Source: Rhodospirillaceae bacterium (GTDB taxonomy: Bacteria; Pseudomonadota; Alphaproteobacteria; CACIAM-22H2). Taken from it: 64,000 nucleotides of DNA. A program made the position numbers and the translations under genes. Position 1 is the stretch's first letter, and each line of letters begins with the position of its first letter. Below the pieces are notes generated by a model. It was not told the DNA's origin. It did not search any database and saw only the letters and a list, made by a program, of their open reading frames with translations. The stretch is from positions 1 to 64,000 of the forward strand of contig JALHMR010000008.1 of assembly GCA_022843945.1 (NCBI GenBank), in the 5' to 3' direction. Positions 29,322-37,423 of this stretch are shown here, in pieces.

Positions 29322-30197
29322 GTGAATCTTCTGATCATCTACAACCCGGTCGCCGGGCAGCGCCGCCGGCGCCGCTTCGCCGCCGTGCTCGCCGATCTGC
29401 ACCGGCACGGGCTCGAGCCAACGCTGAGGGCGACGACGCGGCGCGGCGATGCCGAGGCCTTCGCCCGCGCGGCGCGCGATGGCGGCTATGACCGCGTGGT
29501 GGTGGCCGGCGGCGACGGCACCATCAACGAGGCGATCAACGGGCTCGCCGGCAGCGCCGTGCCGCTGGCCATCGTGCCGCTGGGCACGGCCAACGTGCTG
29601 GCGGCAGAGATCGGGCTGGGCGGCCGGCCGCGCGACATCGCCGCGGCGATCGTCAGCGGCACGCCGCGACCGATCGCGCTGGGCCGCCTGGCCACCGGGT
29701 CGGGCGCGCGACGCTTCGCCATGATGGCCGCTATCGGCTTCGATGCGCAGGTCGTGGCGCGTGTTGATCCGGGCTTGAAGCGCCTGACCGGCAAGTTTGC
29801 CTACCTCACGGCAGGGGCGCGCGAGCTGCTCCGCGGACCCGGTCTCACCTTCCGCCTCGACATCGATGGCCGGGTTCACCAGGCCGCCTCGGCGATCATC
29901 GCCAAAGGTCATTTCTACGGCGGCCGCTTCGTCGTCTGCCCGGAGGCGCGGCTGGAGGAACCCTCGCTCCAGGTCTGCCTGTTCGGCAAGACCGGGCGCT
30001 GGCATGTCGTGCGCTACGCCGTGGCGCTGGCGCTGGGCCGCCTGTCGGCGCTGTCCGATGTCACGGTGGTCCCGGCGCGGCGCATCGTGATCGACGGCCC
30101 GCCGGGCGAGCCGCTGCAGGTCGACGGCGACAGCGATGGCCGTCTGCCGGCGACCATCGATATCGAAGCCGGCGCGCTCAACCTCGTCTATCCCTAG
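29322..30197 (+). CDS. diacylglycerol-kinase-family lipid kinase (YegS/DagK type)
   Basis: The 291-residue protein has the lipid-kinase catalytic domain: IIYNPVAGQ near the start, the ATP-binding GGDGTINEAINGL and PLGTANVLA. The C-terminal beta domain ends in IDIEAGALNLVYP. It likely phosphorylates diacylglycerol, so it could recycle the DAG released by the divergent PlcP-like enzyme. The GTG at 29322 starts the recognisable domain. The last 45 bases have a diverged second copy at 32,082. Confidence 0.87.
   Translation: MNLLIIYNPVAGQRRRRRFAAVLADLHRHGLEPTLRATTRRGDAEAFARAARDGGYDRVVVAGGDGTINEAINGLAGSAVPLAIVPLGTANVLAAEIGLGGRPRDIAAAIVSGTPRPIALGRLATGSGARRFAMMAAIGFDAQVVARVDPGLKRLTGKFAYLTAGARELLRGPGLTFRLDIDGRVHQAASAIIAKGHFYGGRFVVCPEARLEEPSLQVCLFGKTGRWHVVRYAVALALGRLSALSDVTVVPARRIVIDGPPGEPLQVDGDSDGRLPATIDIEAGALNLVYP
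30153..30197 (+). repeat. 3' end of lipid kinase gene: left copy of diverged direct repeat
   Basis: These 45 bases encode the last 14 residues and stop of the lipid kinase. They match 32,082-32,126 at 39 of 45 positions by hand alignment; four of the six differences are third-codon-position changes, the others give Ile/Val and Asn/Asp. The two-gene cassette lies exactly between the copies. Confidence 0.85.
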
Positions 30198-30389
30198 GCT
30201 GCGGCACTCTGCAACTTTCGACTGTATAAAAGTATTGACTGCATCTTACTAGTAGCGGCTCATATCGGTGTCCGTTGGGTTCCGGCGGCAGCAAGAAACG
30301 CGTCATGGCTGCAGGACGCCCCGCTCTTAGGCGCGCCGAACAGCAGGCATCGAGGACCGAAGGCGCTTCGTTGAGAAGGAGCCTTGCGC

Positions 30390-31160
30390 ATGAGCGACGA
30401 ATACCTGTGGGATATCTACCCCGATATCGTCAACGGACGGGAGCCCCCGTTTGTGCTGCTTATTCCCACACCCGAAGACGAAGACCATGTCCACTTCGCC
30501 TTCGTCGAGGATGTGGAGGAAGTCGAAGAGCCGGCGGCGCTCGAGGCGCCGGACGCAAGCACGATGGTCGGAAAACATCCGGTGTTCAGAAATCAGGCGG
30601 TTCGCTTCCGTACCAGCGGTCCCGACGCCAGGATGTTTCTTGATGCCGTGGCTGGGTTTGATCAGCTTGATGCGGACAACATCACGGATGCGCAGCGACA
30701 GAAGCGCAGGGCGCAACTTCGCGAGTTCTTCAAGAAGGTGCCGCTGCCCATCATCGATATCTATGTGTCCAAATTCGATGCGGACTACAAGGCGATAAAG
30801 CAGACGTTGCTGCCCGGAAGCTGGACGCTCGTGGTCTTCCGTGACGGCGCGCTGGAGGCGGGTCTGCGGCCGGTGATCTATGGTGCGCCTGAGTTCCAGC
30901 CGGCAGAGCGGATTCGCTATGCGCGCCTCCGATCCCTGGCCGCGGTCACACCGCCGGTTGAGCTACGGCTGCGCGATATTTTCTCGTTCAATCATATTCG
31001 GGATGCTGACATCAGCACCGAGGATGACGGCTCTGCGACGCCGCAACCGAAACCGCAGCCCATGCCTGGCCTTGATGCGGCAAATCCGTGGAAGCAGACG
31101 CACAGGCAGGAAGACTACGCTCAGAAGGCCGTGCAATACCAGAAGCTGACCCAAGGCTGA
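30390..31160 (+). CDS. unrecognised protein, first gene of the cassette
   Basis: The 256-residue protein belongs to no family I know. It has an acidic stretch (VEDVEEVEEP, about residues 44-53), a mixed alpha/beta middle (DIYVSKFDADYKAIKQTL, WTLVVFRDGALEAGL) and a Pro/Gln-rich linker (PQPKPQPMPG) before a short charged tail. No signal peptide or membrane helix is seen. AAGGAG lies 8 bases before the ATG. Nine bases separate it from the MBL gene, so the pair is an operon. A role as partner, regulator or antidote of the MBL protein is a guess. Confidence 0.85.
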   Translation: MSDEYLWDIYPDIVNGREPPFVLLIPTPEDEDHVHFAFVEDVEEVEEPAALEAPDASTMVGKHPVFRNQAVRFRTSGPDARMFLDAVAGFDQLDADNITDAQRQKRRAQLREFFKKVPLPIIDIYVSKFDADYKAIKQTLLPGSWTLVVFRDGALEAGLRPVIYGAPEFQPAERIRYARLRSLAAVTPPVELRLRDIFSFNHIRDADISTEDDGSATPQPKPQPMPGLDAANPWKQTHRQEDYAQKAVQYQKLTQG

Positions 31161-31169
31161 GAGGGCGCC

Positions 31170-32063
31170 ATGTCTTCTGAAAGAGCGCGCGAGCTGATTG
31201 TCGGCGGAGACTTGGCTCAGATCGACGGCTTCAATCCACTTGCCGAGGTCGAGTCACTGAACGGAGTTAGGGTGTACGACGTTGGGCAGGGTGACAGTAT
31301 CGCTATCCTCGACAATCGTGACCGCCCCGTTCTGCAGATCGACTATGGGGGCCGGCAGGACAGCCCGTTCAGGGATCAATCTTCAGAATACATCGACAAG
31401 TGCATGCCGGCAGGGGATTGCCGGCTCGTCATGGTCACGCATTGGGATGAAGACCATTGGTGCTCCGCGGCGCGTGCGGCGGCCGTCCGCGGTGCGACTT
31501 GGCTTGTGCCTCGGCAGGTAACCTCCCCGAGGGCCGTACGATTCTCCACTGAGCTGACGGATGTTTCATGCATCCCGGAAAGCCGGGTCGGTCAGGCCTT
31601 CTGTTTCAAGGCCATGAATGGCGATGAAGTCTGGTGGGAGAAGATCGCCGCGTCAGAGCCTGACGCGTCGAAGCATGAGGACTGCAACAGAACGGGAGTT
31701 GCGCTGGCGGTCGTCAAGCGCACGCCGTCGGGAGAAGGCACCGTCATTCTCGTGCCGGGTGACGCGCCCTTTGGCCGCGTGCGCTACTATGAACATCTGC
31801 GCGCGCAGAAGCTGACCTTGAGGGGGCTGGTGGCGTTTCACCATGGCTCCCGATCGCACTGGACGGAGGCTACGCGTCGGCTGCTGCGGACCTGGCCCGT
31901 CAACCGGTGGGACGTGCGCACTGTCTTCTCATGCTCCCGGGACAATCCGTTCAGGCATCCACATGTGGAGAACTATGAAGAGGAAATGGGCGAAACGATC
32001 GAAATCGTCCGAACACCATCGTGCCGTGTCGGCAACGACCGCTATATCGACATAGCCTTCTGA
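31170..32063 (+). CDS. soluble ComEC-type MBL-fold hydrolase, second gene of the cassette
   Basis: The 297-residue protein matches the metallo-beta-lactamase domain of ComEC: VYDVGQGDSIAI at 35-46, metal motif HWDEDH at 91-96 (HxDxDH as in ComEC), PGDA with Asp198, and FHHGSRSH with His225. It lacks the ComEC membrane domain and any signal peptide, so it is cytoplasmic. ComEC-type MBL domains are predicted nucleases or phosphodiesterases. All metal ligands are kept, so it should be active. Substrate unknown. It ends one base before the diverged kinase-end remnant zone. Confidence 0.88.
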   Translation: MSSERARELIVGGDLAQIDGFNPLAEVESLNGVRVYDVGQGDSIAILDNRDRPVLQIDYGGRQDSPFRDQSSEYIDKCMPAGDCRLVMVTHWDEDHWCSAARAAAVRGATWLVPRQVTSPRAVRFSTELTDVSCIPESRVGQAFCFKAMNGDEVWWEKIAASEPDASKHEDCNRTGVALAVVKRTPSGEGTVILVPGDAPFGRVRYYEHLRAQKLTLRGLVAFHHGSRSHWTEATRRLLRTWPVNRWDVRTVFSCSRDNPFRHPHVENYEEEMGETIEIVRTPSCRVGNDRYIDIAF

Positions 32064-32081
32064 CGACTGCCTGCCGCGCCC

Positions 32082-32126
32082 ACCATCGATGTCGAGGCTG
32101 GCGCGCTAGACCTCGTCTATCCGTAG
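32082..32126 (+). repeat. displaced, diverged copy of lipid kinase 3' end (right copy)
   Basis: Read in frame it encodes TIDVEAGALDLVYP and a TAG stop, against TIDIEAGALNLVYP in the live gene. Weaker similarity extends leftwards to about 32,064 with a small indel. There is no upstream kinase sequence, so this is a remnant marking the far edge of the cassette. Confidence 0.85.
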
Positions 32127-32236
32127 TCGTGGGCAGCATCCCGTCATAACCGAGGCGCGAGTGGGCGACGCGCGGCTTTCCGGCGACCCGCCGAGCCGTC
32201 ATCCTGGCAGCAAAGAAGCCGTCCGGGAGGATCCTC

Positions 32237-33202
32237 ATGATGCTGCGTTCACTTGCCGTTGCCATGCTGCTCGTTGCAGGTGGTGCACTGCCCGCCGCCG
32301 CCGAGAAGCTCGCCGTCACCCAGTACGGCCGCATCACCGGCTCGCTGCCCTGGGCGGTCGCCATGAAGAAGGGCTGGTTCAAGGAAGAGGGCCTGGTCAT
32401 CGAGGAGATCGTCTCGGGGGCCGGCGGCGGCACGGCGCTGCGCAACATGCTGGCCAGCGGCCTGCCCTATGCCGAGGTAGCGACCTCGGCGGCGCTGGCG
32501 GCCATGAAATCCGGCGTCGAGCTGCGCATCGTCAATTCGGCCAGCAACCACATCGGCGAGATCGCGCTGGTGACCGTCCCCACCAGCCCGGTGCGCAGCG
32601 TCAAGGACCTGGCCGGGCGCAAGGCCGGCTTCACCGCCCCGCGCTCGACCAGCGAGATGCTGATCCGCATGGCCTTCGAGAAGGAGGGGCTCACCGGCAA
32701 GGTCGAGTTGCTGGCCACCGGCGGCTTCGGGCCGGGCCTCACCATGCTCGGCGTGGGCGCCATCGACGCGGCGACCCTGACCGATCCCATCCTCACCCTG
32801 CAGCCCGACAAGTACCGGCCGCTCCTGGCCTTCGCCGACGTGATCCCGCGCGTCACCTGGCTGGTTGGCGTGACGACGCCGCAATTCGCCGCCAGCCAGC
32901 CGGACAAGGTGCGCGCCCTGATCCGGGTGCGCCGCAAGGGCGTGGATTTCATCTACGCCAACCGCGCCGAGGCGGCGGCGATCTACGCCGAGGTCTGGGA
33001 GACCAAACGCGAGGAGGTCGACCGTTTCTTCCCCAAGTATTTCGACATGCCTGGCGAATGGACGCGCGGCGAGTTCGACAAGGAAGGTCTGGCGACCATG
33101 TCGGCGGGCCTGCAGCTGATCGGGGAGGTCGACAAGCCGGTGGACTGGAACGCGATCATCGACCAGCGCTTCCTGCCCGAGGAGCTGCGCCGGCCGCTGT
33201 AG
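32237..33202 (+). CDS. ABC transporter substrate-binding protein (SsuA/NMT1-like)
   Basis: The 321-residue periplasmic protein has a signal peptide (cleavage near LPAAAE) and the aromatic-sulfonate/nitrate-type binding fold: AMKKGWFKEEGLVIE, ASGLPYAEV, then the DLAGRKAGF hinge segment. No permease or ATPase gene is adjacent, so it is an orphan that may serve a transporter elsewhere. GGAGG lies six bases before the ATG; a second ATG follows directly. Confidence 0.88.
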   Translation: MMLRSLAVAMLLVAGGALPAAAEKLAVTQYGRITGSLPWAVAMKKGWFKEEGLVIEEIVSGAGGGTALRNMLASGLPYAEVATSAALAAMKSGVELRIVNSASNHIGEIALVTVPTSPVRSVKDLAGRKAGFTAPRSTSEMLIRMAFEKEGLTGKVELLATGGFGPGLTMLGVGAIDAATLTDPILTLQPDKYRPLLAFADVIPRVTWLVGVTTPQFAASQPDKVRALIRVRRKGVDFIYANRAEAAAIYAEVWETKREEVDRFFPKYFDMPGEWTRGEFDKEGLATMSAGLQLIGEVDKPVDWNAIIDQRFLPEELRRPL

Positions 33203-33270
33203 GTTCCTTGACCGGGCGCGCTTCCTATAGTGCGATGGGCGTTCCTGGAGTCTCGCACTAAGGACAGACC

Positions 33271-33972
33271 ATGAGCAAAGGGCGGGTGCTGATCACCGGC
33301 GGCGCTTCCGGCATCGGCCGCGCGACGGCCGAGCGCTGCCGGGCCGACGGCTACGACGTGGTGGTCATCGACCGGGAGCCGGGCGGCATCCAGGCCGATC
33401 TGAGCAAGCCCAGGGACACGGAGGCGGCGCTCAAGGAAGCGCTGCGCGGCGGGCCGATCACCCGCCTGGTCAACAATGTCGGCGTGGTGCGGCCCGGCCC
33501 GGTCGAGGAGCAGACGATCGAGGATCTGGAAGCCGCCGTGTCGCTCAACCTGCGTTGCGCCATCCAATGCCTGCAGGCGCTGCTGCCGGGCATGAAGGAG
33601 CAGCACTTCGGCCGGGTGGTGAACATCGCCTCGCGCGCCGCGCTGGGCAAGGAGCTGCGCACGGTCTATGCCGCGACCAAGGCCGGTCTCATCGGCATGG
33701 CGCGGGTCTGGGCCCTCGAGCTTGGAAGCTTCGGCATCACCGCCAATGCCATCGGTCCGGGCCCGATCCGCACGGCGCTGTTTGATCGGGCCAACCCGCC
33801 CGACAGCCCGCGCACCCAGGCGATCATCGACGCGGTGCCGGTGCGCCGCATGGGCACGCCCGACGACGTCGCCAACGCGGCCGCCTTCCTGCTCGATCAG
33901 CGGAGCGGCTTCGTGACTGGCCAGGTACTCTATGTCTGCGGCGGCATGACCGTCGGCGTCGCTTCGGTCTAG
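33271..33972 (+). CDS. short-chain dehydrogenase/reductase
   Basis: The 233-residue SDR has the nucleotide-binding TGGASGIG (9-16), NNVG, and the catalytic pair in YAATKAG. Asp after the second strand (VVIDRE) suggests NAD(H). It lies 68 bases behind the substrate-binding protein gene and may act on its ligand, but no sequence evidence shows this. Confidence 0.9.
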   Translation: MSKGRVLITGGASGIGRATAERCRADGYDVVVIDREPGGIQADLSKPRDTEAALKEALRGGPITRLVNNVGVVRPGPVEEQTIEDLEAAVSLNLRCAIQCLQALLPGMKEQHFGRVVNIASRAALGKELRTVYAATKAGLIGMARVWALELGSFGITANAIGPGPIRTALFDRANPPDSPRTQAIIDAVPVRRMGTPDDVANAAAFLLDQRSGFVTGQVLYVCGGMTVGVASV

Positions 33973-33995
33973 CGACCCTTTGCCGGAAAGCGCGG

Positions 33996-34018
33996 GGCCG
34001 CGTCCGGGAGACGCGGCC
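33996..34018 (+). terminator. terminator-like hairpin after the SDR gene
   Basis: A perfect 9-bp stem (GGCCGCGTC / GACGCGGCC) with a CGGGA loop lies 24 bases after the SDR stop. No T-run follows, so intrinsic termination is uncertain. Confidence 0.45.
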
Positions 34019-34357
34019 GCTCCTTGTGCGCCGTTGCTCCTTGGCGAGACCGAGGTCGACCGGCAGCGTCGTCAGGGTGATGGCGCCGTCTCGGTCGGTC
34101 AGGCGTGTTGGCGACCTTAACCTTGCCCAAAACATCTTCGTGTCGGCGACGCGTCTTTCATGGGGCCGCTCGTTCACAGCCCGCATTCCTGCTCGAATTT
34201 CCCCGCAGAACCGGGACGAAACTGCGATTTCTTGCCGAGTTTCTCGAACATATCTGTGACGGGACGTCACAGGCCCGCGCCGCGGCCGAGGCATACCCAT
34301 CTCTGAGACTGACGAACCCAGGCGCGAAGGATGCGTTCGGGTCAGCGCAGGAAAGGC
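34019..34357. other. intergenic gap with one palindrome
   Basis: No convincing gene is seen in this 339-base stretch. A minus-strand frame around 34,030-34,110 reads somewhat protein-like (RDGAITLTTLPVDLGLAKEQ) but has no start or wider homology I can see, so it may be a gene remnant. A perfect inverted repeat lies at 34,254-34,272. Confidence 0.4.
34254..34272. promoter_or_regulatory. inverted repeat, possible Crp/Fnr-like operator
   Basis: CTGTGACG-GGA-CGTCACAG has perfect 8-bp arms. It resembles a Crp site (TGTGA ... TCACA), but the inner spacing is 7 rather than 6. It lies 85 bases upstream of the gene at 34,358, and a Crp-family regulator is encoded at 802-1530. Confidence 0.35.
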
Positions 34358-34795
34358 ATGGAGAAGGATATGCGAGTTGCGGGTTTGACCATGGCGGTTG
34401 CCTTGAGCATTGGTGTCGCGTCGTTTCCCGGCAAGGGAATGGCGGCATCCCCGGAGCCGCACAGCAGCTACACGCCCCCGACGGCCGAGCAGATGGCCAG
34501 CATCGGCTGCATCGTCGCGGGCACGGCGACGGCAGCACTCGTGGGAACCGTCGGTGCGATGGGTGTCGCCGCAAGCGGCGGCAGCGCCGCGATCTACAGC
34601 ATCGAGGCGCTTCCCGTTCTAGGCGCGGCGTTTGCCGCGGGCTGTGGCGTCGGGATGATGGCGGCGCCGGGTGCTACCTGGCTCCTCGGCCAAGTCAGCT
34701 ATCTAGTCAGTGGGCGCGGCGAGGCCGACGATGGCTATCGTGGGCGCGACGCCGTGCACGACGGTGTTATCGTGGAACTGGCTGCGGACAAGTGA
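34358..34795 (+). CDS. small membrane or exported protein of unknown function
   Basis: The 145-residue product has a signal-peptide-like N-terminus (RVAGLTMAVALSIGVASFPG) and two Ala/Gly-rich hydrophobic segments (IGCIVAGTATAALVGTVGA and VLGAAFAAGCGVGMM), each with one Cys. The charged C-terminus contains DDGYRGRD. ATG 34358 follows AGGAAAGG; ATG 34331 and 34370 are alternatives. I recognise no family. Confidence 0.7.
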   Translation: MEKDMRVAGLTMAVALSIGVASFPGKGMAASPEPHSSYTPPTAEQMASIGCIVAGTATAALVGTVGAMGVAASGGSAAIYSIEALPVLGAAFAAGCGVGMMAAPGATWLLGQVSYLVSGRGEADDGYRGRDAVHDGVIVELAADK

Positions 34796-34951
34796 CGGCG
34801 CACCGCTAGGCCTCCTTCGCGCCGATAACGGCCGGTACCGCCTCGCGGCGCGGCCGATGGCGGGTTGCGTATGGGCGCAGCTTGAGGGCGGAATACCCCA
34901 CCCTGTCCTGTCGTTGTCCGTAGGGGGGGTCGCCCGCGATCTGGAGCGAAA

Positions 34952-36817
34952 TTGGAAACGGCGCCGACATCACCGCAACGCGCTGGACAGTCACCGCGCC
35001 GCCGGAGGCCCTGGCTGCTGGCGGGGCTGCTATGCGCCGGGCTGCTGGGGCTTGCAGGCGCGCTCGCCTGGAGCTACCGCACCGATCTAACGGTCCAGGT
35101 GGTACAGCGGGCGCTGGAACGGCAGGGTCTTGGCCCCGCTCGGTTCATCGTCGACCGGGTCGATTTCCGGGAGCTGCATGTCCGCGATGTCAGCCTGCGC
35201 GGCGGGGCGCTGCGGGCGGCGGGCCTCATCGTCACCTATTCGCCGATCGCGCTGGCAACCGGACGCATCGGTCAGATCGAGGTTGTCGGCCTGCGCCTCG
35301 CGCTTACCGGCAGCGAAAAAGGACTCCTGCTCGGGGGCGGTCCACTCGGCGGATCGTCATCGTCGGCGGGTGAAACGCCGATGGGCGGTGGCCGGATCGA
35401 CGCCATCAGGATCACCGATGCGCAGGTGGTTTTCGAAAGCGGAGGCCGCCGCTATCAGGCGACCGTCTCCGCCGATGCCGCGCTCGACGGCACCCGGCTG
35501 CGTGCCAGATCCGTCGTCGCCGACGTTGCTCTGCGGCGGGGCGACGTCCGTCATGGTTTGCATATCGTGGCGCCGACGCTCGACCTGACCCTCGAAGGCG
35601 ACGGGCTTGGCGTCGCGTTCACAGGCGTATCCTTCGCGTCAGCCGATCCGCCATGGGCGCTGGAGGGAGTCGATGGCGAGCTCCGCTGGCGCGCCGGACA
35701 GGCGAGCGCCGAGATCGTCTCGGGGACAGTGTCCAGCCGGCACACCCCGCCGCTTGTTCAGCCGGCGAGCCTGCGCGGGGGCGTCACGCTGAAAGAAAGC
35801 CGGGTGGACTTTGCCGGGCAGCTGGTGGTCGAGGCGCCCGGGGGTAAAGGAAAGCTCGCACTCGACGCCAAGGGTCGGCACGACACCGTGTCCGGCAGCG
35901 GCTCCGCGGAGCTGATCATGGCGCCGGTCGTTTTCCGGCCCGGCGGTTTGCAGCCTGCCGATTTCTTTCCCGGCCTCGATGCCGAGATGGGCCGCATCGG
36001 CGGATCCGTAGCGCTGTCAGGGCCCGTGCGCTGGAGCGCGGGCGCACTGACCTCCGACATCGTCGTGCGCCTCGCGGACGGGTTGTACGAATCAGCGCAA
36101 GGGCACCTCACGGGGCTACACGGCGAGGTGAGGGTCGTGGGCCTCCTGCCGCCGGCGACCGCCCCAGGCCAGGAGCTGGCGGGCGTGGTGGAGGCCGGCG
36201 GCCTGCCGCCCGGCAAGGCGGCGCTCCGCTTCCAGCTTCGTCCGGACTCGATCCTGGCCGTCGAGAGGACGGCGTTCGAGGTGGCCGACGGCCGGATCGT
36301 CACGTCTCCTTTCGTCATCGATCCCGCGGAGTTGAAGGTCGAAACCGTGCTGCAGGCGGAGAATGTCGATCTCTCCGAGCTCCTGCGGCTTGTCGGCACG
36401 GAGGGGCTCAGCGGCACAGGCCGGCTCGGTGGCCGGATTCCGCTTGCCGTGGACGGCAGCCGGTTCACGATCCGCGACGCGAGCCTGGCGGCGGGTGGCC
36501 CCGGTGTGCTGCGCATCAAGAGTGATAGACTGCCGCCGGCCGTTGTCGGCGCGGGCGAGGAGATGACGCTGGTCCTCCGCGCGCTGGAGGATTTCCACTA
36601 CGACAGCCTGTCGCTCGAGCTCGACAAGCGGGACACCGGAGAAGGCACGATCTTGCTCCGTCTCCGGGGTGCTAATCCGGCCGTGCTTGCTGGCCATCCG
36701 TTCAACTTCAACATCAAGTTCGAGAGCAATTTCGATCGCCTGACCGACCTTGCGCTCCGCAGCCTGACCGCCACCCAGGAGCTGCTGCAGCGCGCAGAAA
36801 GGAGCCTGACCAAGTGA
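34952..36817 (+). CDS. YdbH-family intermembrane lipid transport protein
   Basis: The 621-residue AsmA-like protein has one N-terminal membrane anchor (LLAGLLCAGLLGLAGALAW) and a long repetitive beta-rich periplasmic part ending in the YdbH domain. In E. coli, YdbH bridges inner and outer membranes for phospholipid transport, capped at the outer membrane by the lipoprotein YnbE. Both neighbours downstream are YnbE- and YdbL-like, which secures the call. The first codon is TTG 34952, with GGAG six bases upstream. Confidence 0.88.
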   Translation: METAPTSPQRAGQSPRRRRPWLLAGLLCAGLLGLAGALAWSYRTDLTVQVVQRALERQGLGPARFIVDRVDFRELHVRDVSLRGGALRAAGLIVTYSPIALATGRIGQIEVVGLRLALTGSEKGLLLGGGPLGGSSSSAGETPMGGGRIDAIRITDAQVVFESGGRRYQATVSADAALDGTRLRARSVVADVALRRGDVRHGLHIVAPTLDLTLEGDGLGVAFTGVSFASADPPWALEGVDGELRWRAGQASAEIVSGTVSSRHTPPLVQPASLRGGVTLKESRVDFAGQLVVEAPGGKGKLALDAKGRHDTVSGSGSAELIMAPVVFRPGGLQPADFFPGLDAEMGRIGGSVALSGPVRWSAGALTSDIVVRLADGLYESAQGHLTGLHGEVRVVGLLPPATAPGQELAGVVEAGGLPPGKAALRFQLRPDSILAVERTAFEVADGRIVTSPFVIDPAELKVETVLQAENVDLSELLRLVGTEGLSGTGRLGGRIPLAVDGSRFTIRDASLAAGGPGVLRIKSDRLPPAVVGAGEEMTLVLRALEDFHYDSLSLELDKRDTGEGTILLRLRGANPAVLAGHPFNFNIKFESNFDRLTDLALRSLTATQELLQRAERSLTK

Positions 36818-37056
36818 GTGATCCATTGCTGCAGCCCGCGCAGGCCTGCTCTCCGCCCGGCCCCGAGGGGGGCGGACGGCGGGGCTTCCTGCCAATGCTG
36901 CTGGGCCTGGTGGTCGCCGCCTGCACGCCGACCGTCAAGGTCGAGGCGCCGTCCGAGCCGATCACCATCAACCTCAACATCAAGCTCGATGCCGACGTTC
37001 GGCTGAAGATCGAGGAAAAGGCGAAAGAAGATGTCGGAACAAAGCCGATCTTTTGA
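36814..37056 (+). CDS. YnbE-family outer-membrane lipoprotein
   Basis: The 80-residue product has a lipobox VVAAC (Cys37), then the YnbE signature: TPTVKVEAPSEPITINLNIK, the beta strand that pairs with YdbH. Start is GTG 36814, overlapping the YdbH stop (GTGA), with AAAGGAG about ten bases upstream. The N-terminal extension before the signal is longer than usual; a later start is possible. Confidence 0.88.
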   Translation: MSDPLLQPAQACSPPGPEGGGRRGFLPMLLGLVVAACTPTVKVEAPSEPITINLNIKLDADVRLKIEEKAKEDVGTKPIF

Positions 37057-37414
37057 ATTCAGGCCGGCGCGCCGGCGCTTCGGTCTCTGGCTCGCAGGCT
37101 GGGCGGTCATCGGCCTGGCGGCGCCGGCCGCCTTCGCCCAGGGCGAGGGGCGTTTGCTCGACGCGCCACGGGCGGCTGGCCTGGTGGGCGAGCGCTTCGA
37201 CGGCCTGGCGGTGGCGCGCGGCAGCCTGCCGCCGGATGTCGCGGCGCTGGTCGCGCGGGTGAACGCCGAGCGCAGCGCGATCTATGCCCAGCGGGCCGCG
37301 GCCCAGGGCGTGCCGGCCCTCGAGGTCGGCAAGGTCTATGCCGCCGAGATCCTGAAGAGCGCGCCGGCCGGCACCTGGTTTCTGGCCGAGAACGGCCAGT
37401 GGACGCGCCGCTAG
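37031..37414 (+). CDS. YdbL-family (DUF1318) periplasmic protein
   Basis: The 127-residue protein has a signal peptide ending near AAFAQ and the DUF1318 features: LVGERFDGL, VNAERSAIYAQRAAAQGV and GTWFLAENGQWTRR. In E. coli YdbL modulates the YdbH-YnbE bridge. It overlaps the end of the YnbE gene by 26 bases, so the three genes form one tight operon. Confidence 0.9.
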   Translation: MSEQSRSFEFRPARRRFGLWLAGWAVIGLAAPAAFAQGEGRLLDAPRAAGLVGERFDGLAVARGSLPPDVAALVARVNAERSAIYAQRAAAQGVPALEVGKVYAAEILKSAPAGTWFLAENGQWTRR

Positions 37415-37423
37415 CGGCTGTTG

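Larger units (their letters stand above)
30198..32081 (+). other. accessory two-gene cassette inserted behind the lipid kinase gene
   Basis: This 1.9-kb segment contains a 192-base leader region and two codirectional genes and is bounded by diverged copies of the host gene 3' end. Base composition differs: hand counts give 36 and 35 G+C per 60 at lines 30541 and 31381, against 46 per 60 at 29581 in the kinase gene. A possible promoter (TTGACT at 30,235-30,240) lies in the leader. No integrase or transposase is present. Confidence 0.75.

Noticed and set aside
34030-34110. Protein-like minus-strand frame in the gap before 34,358
   Set aside because: It has no plausible start, ribosome site or recognisable homology; coding-like look may reflect GC-biased codon pattern.
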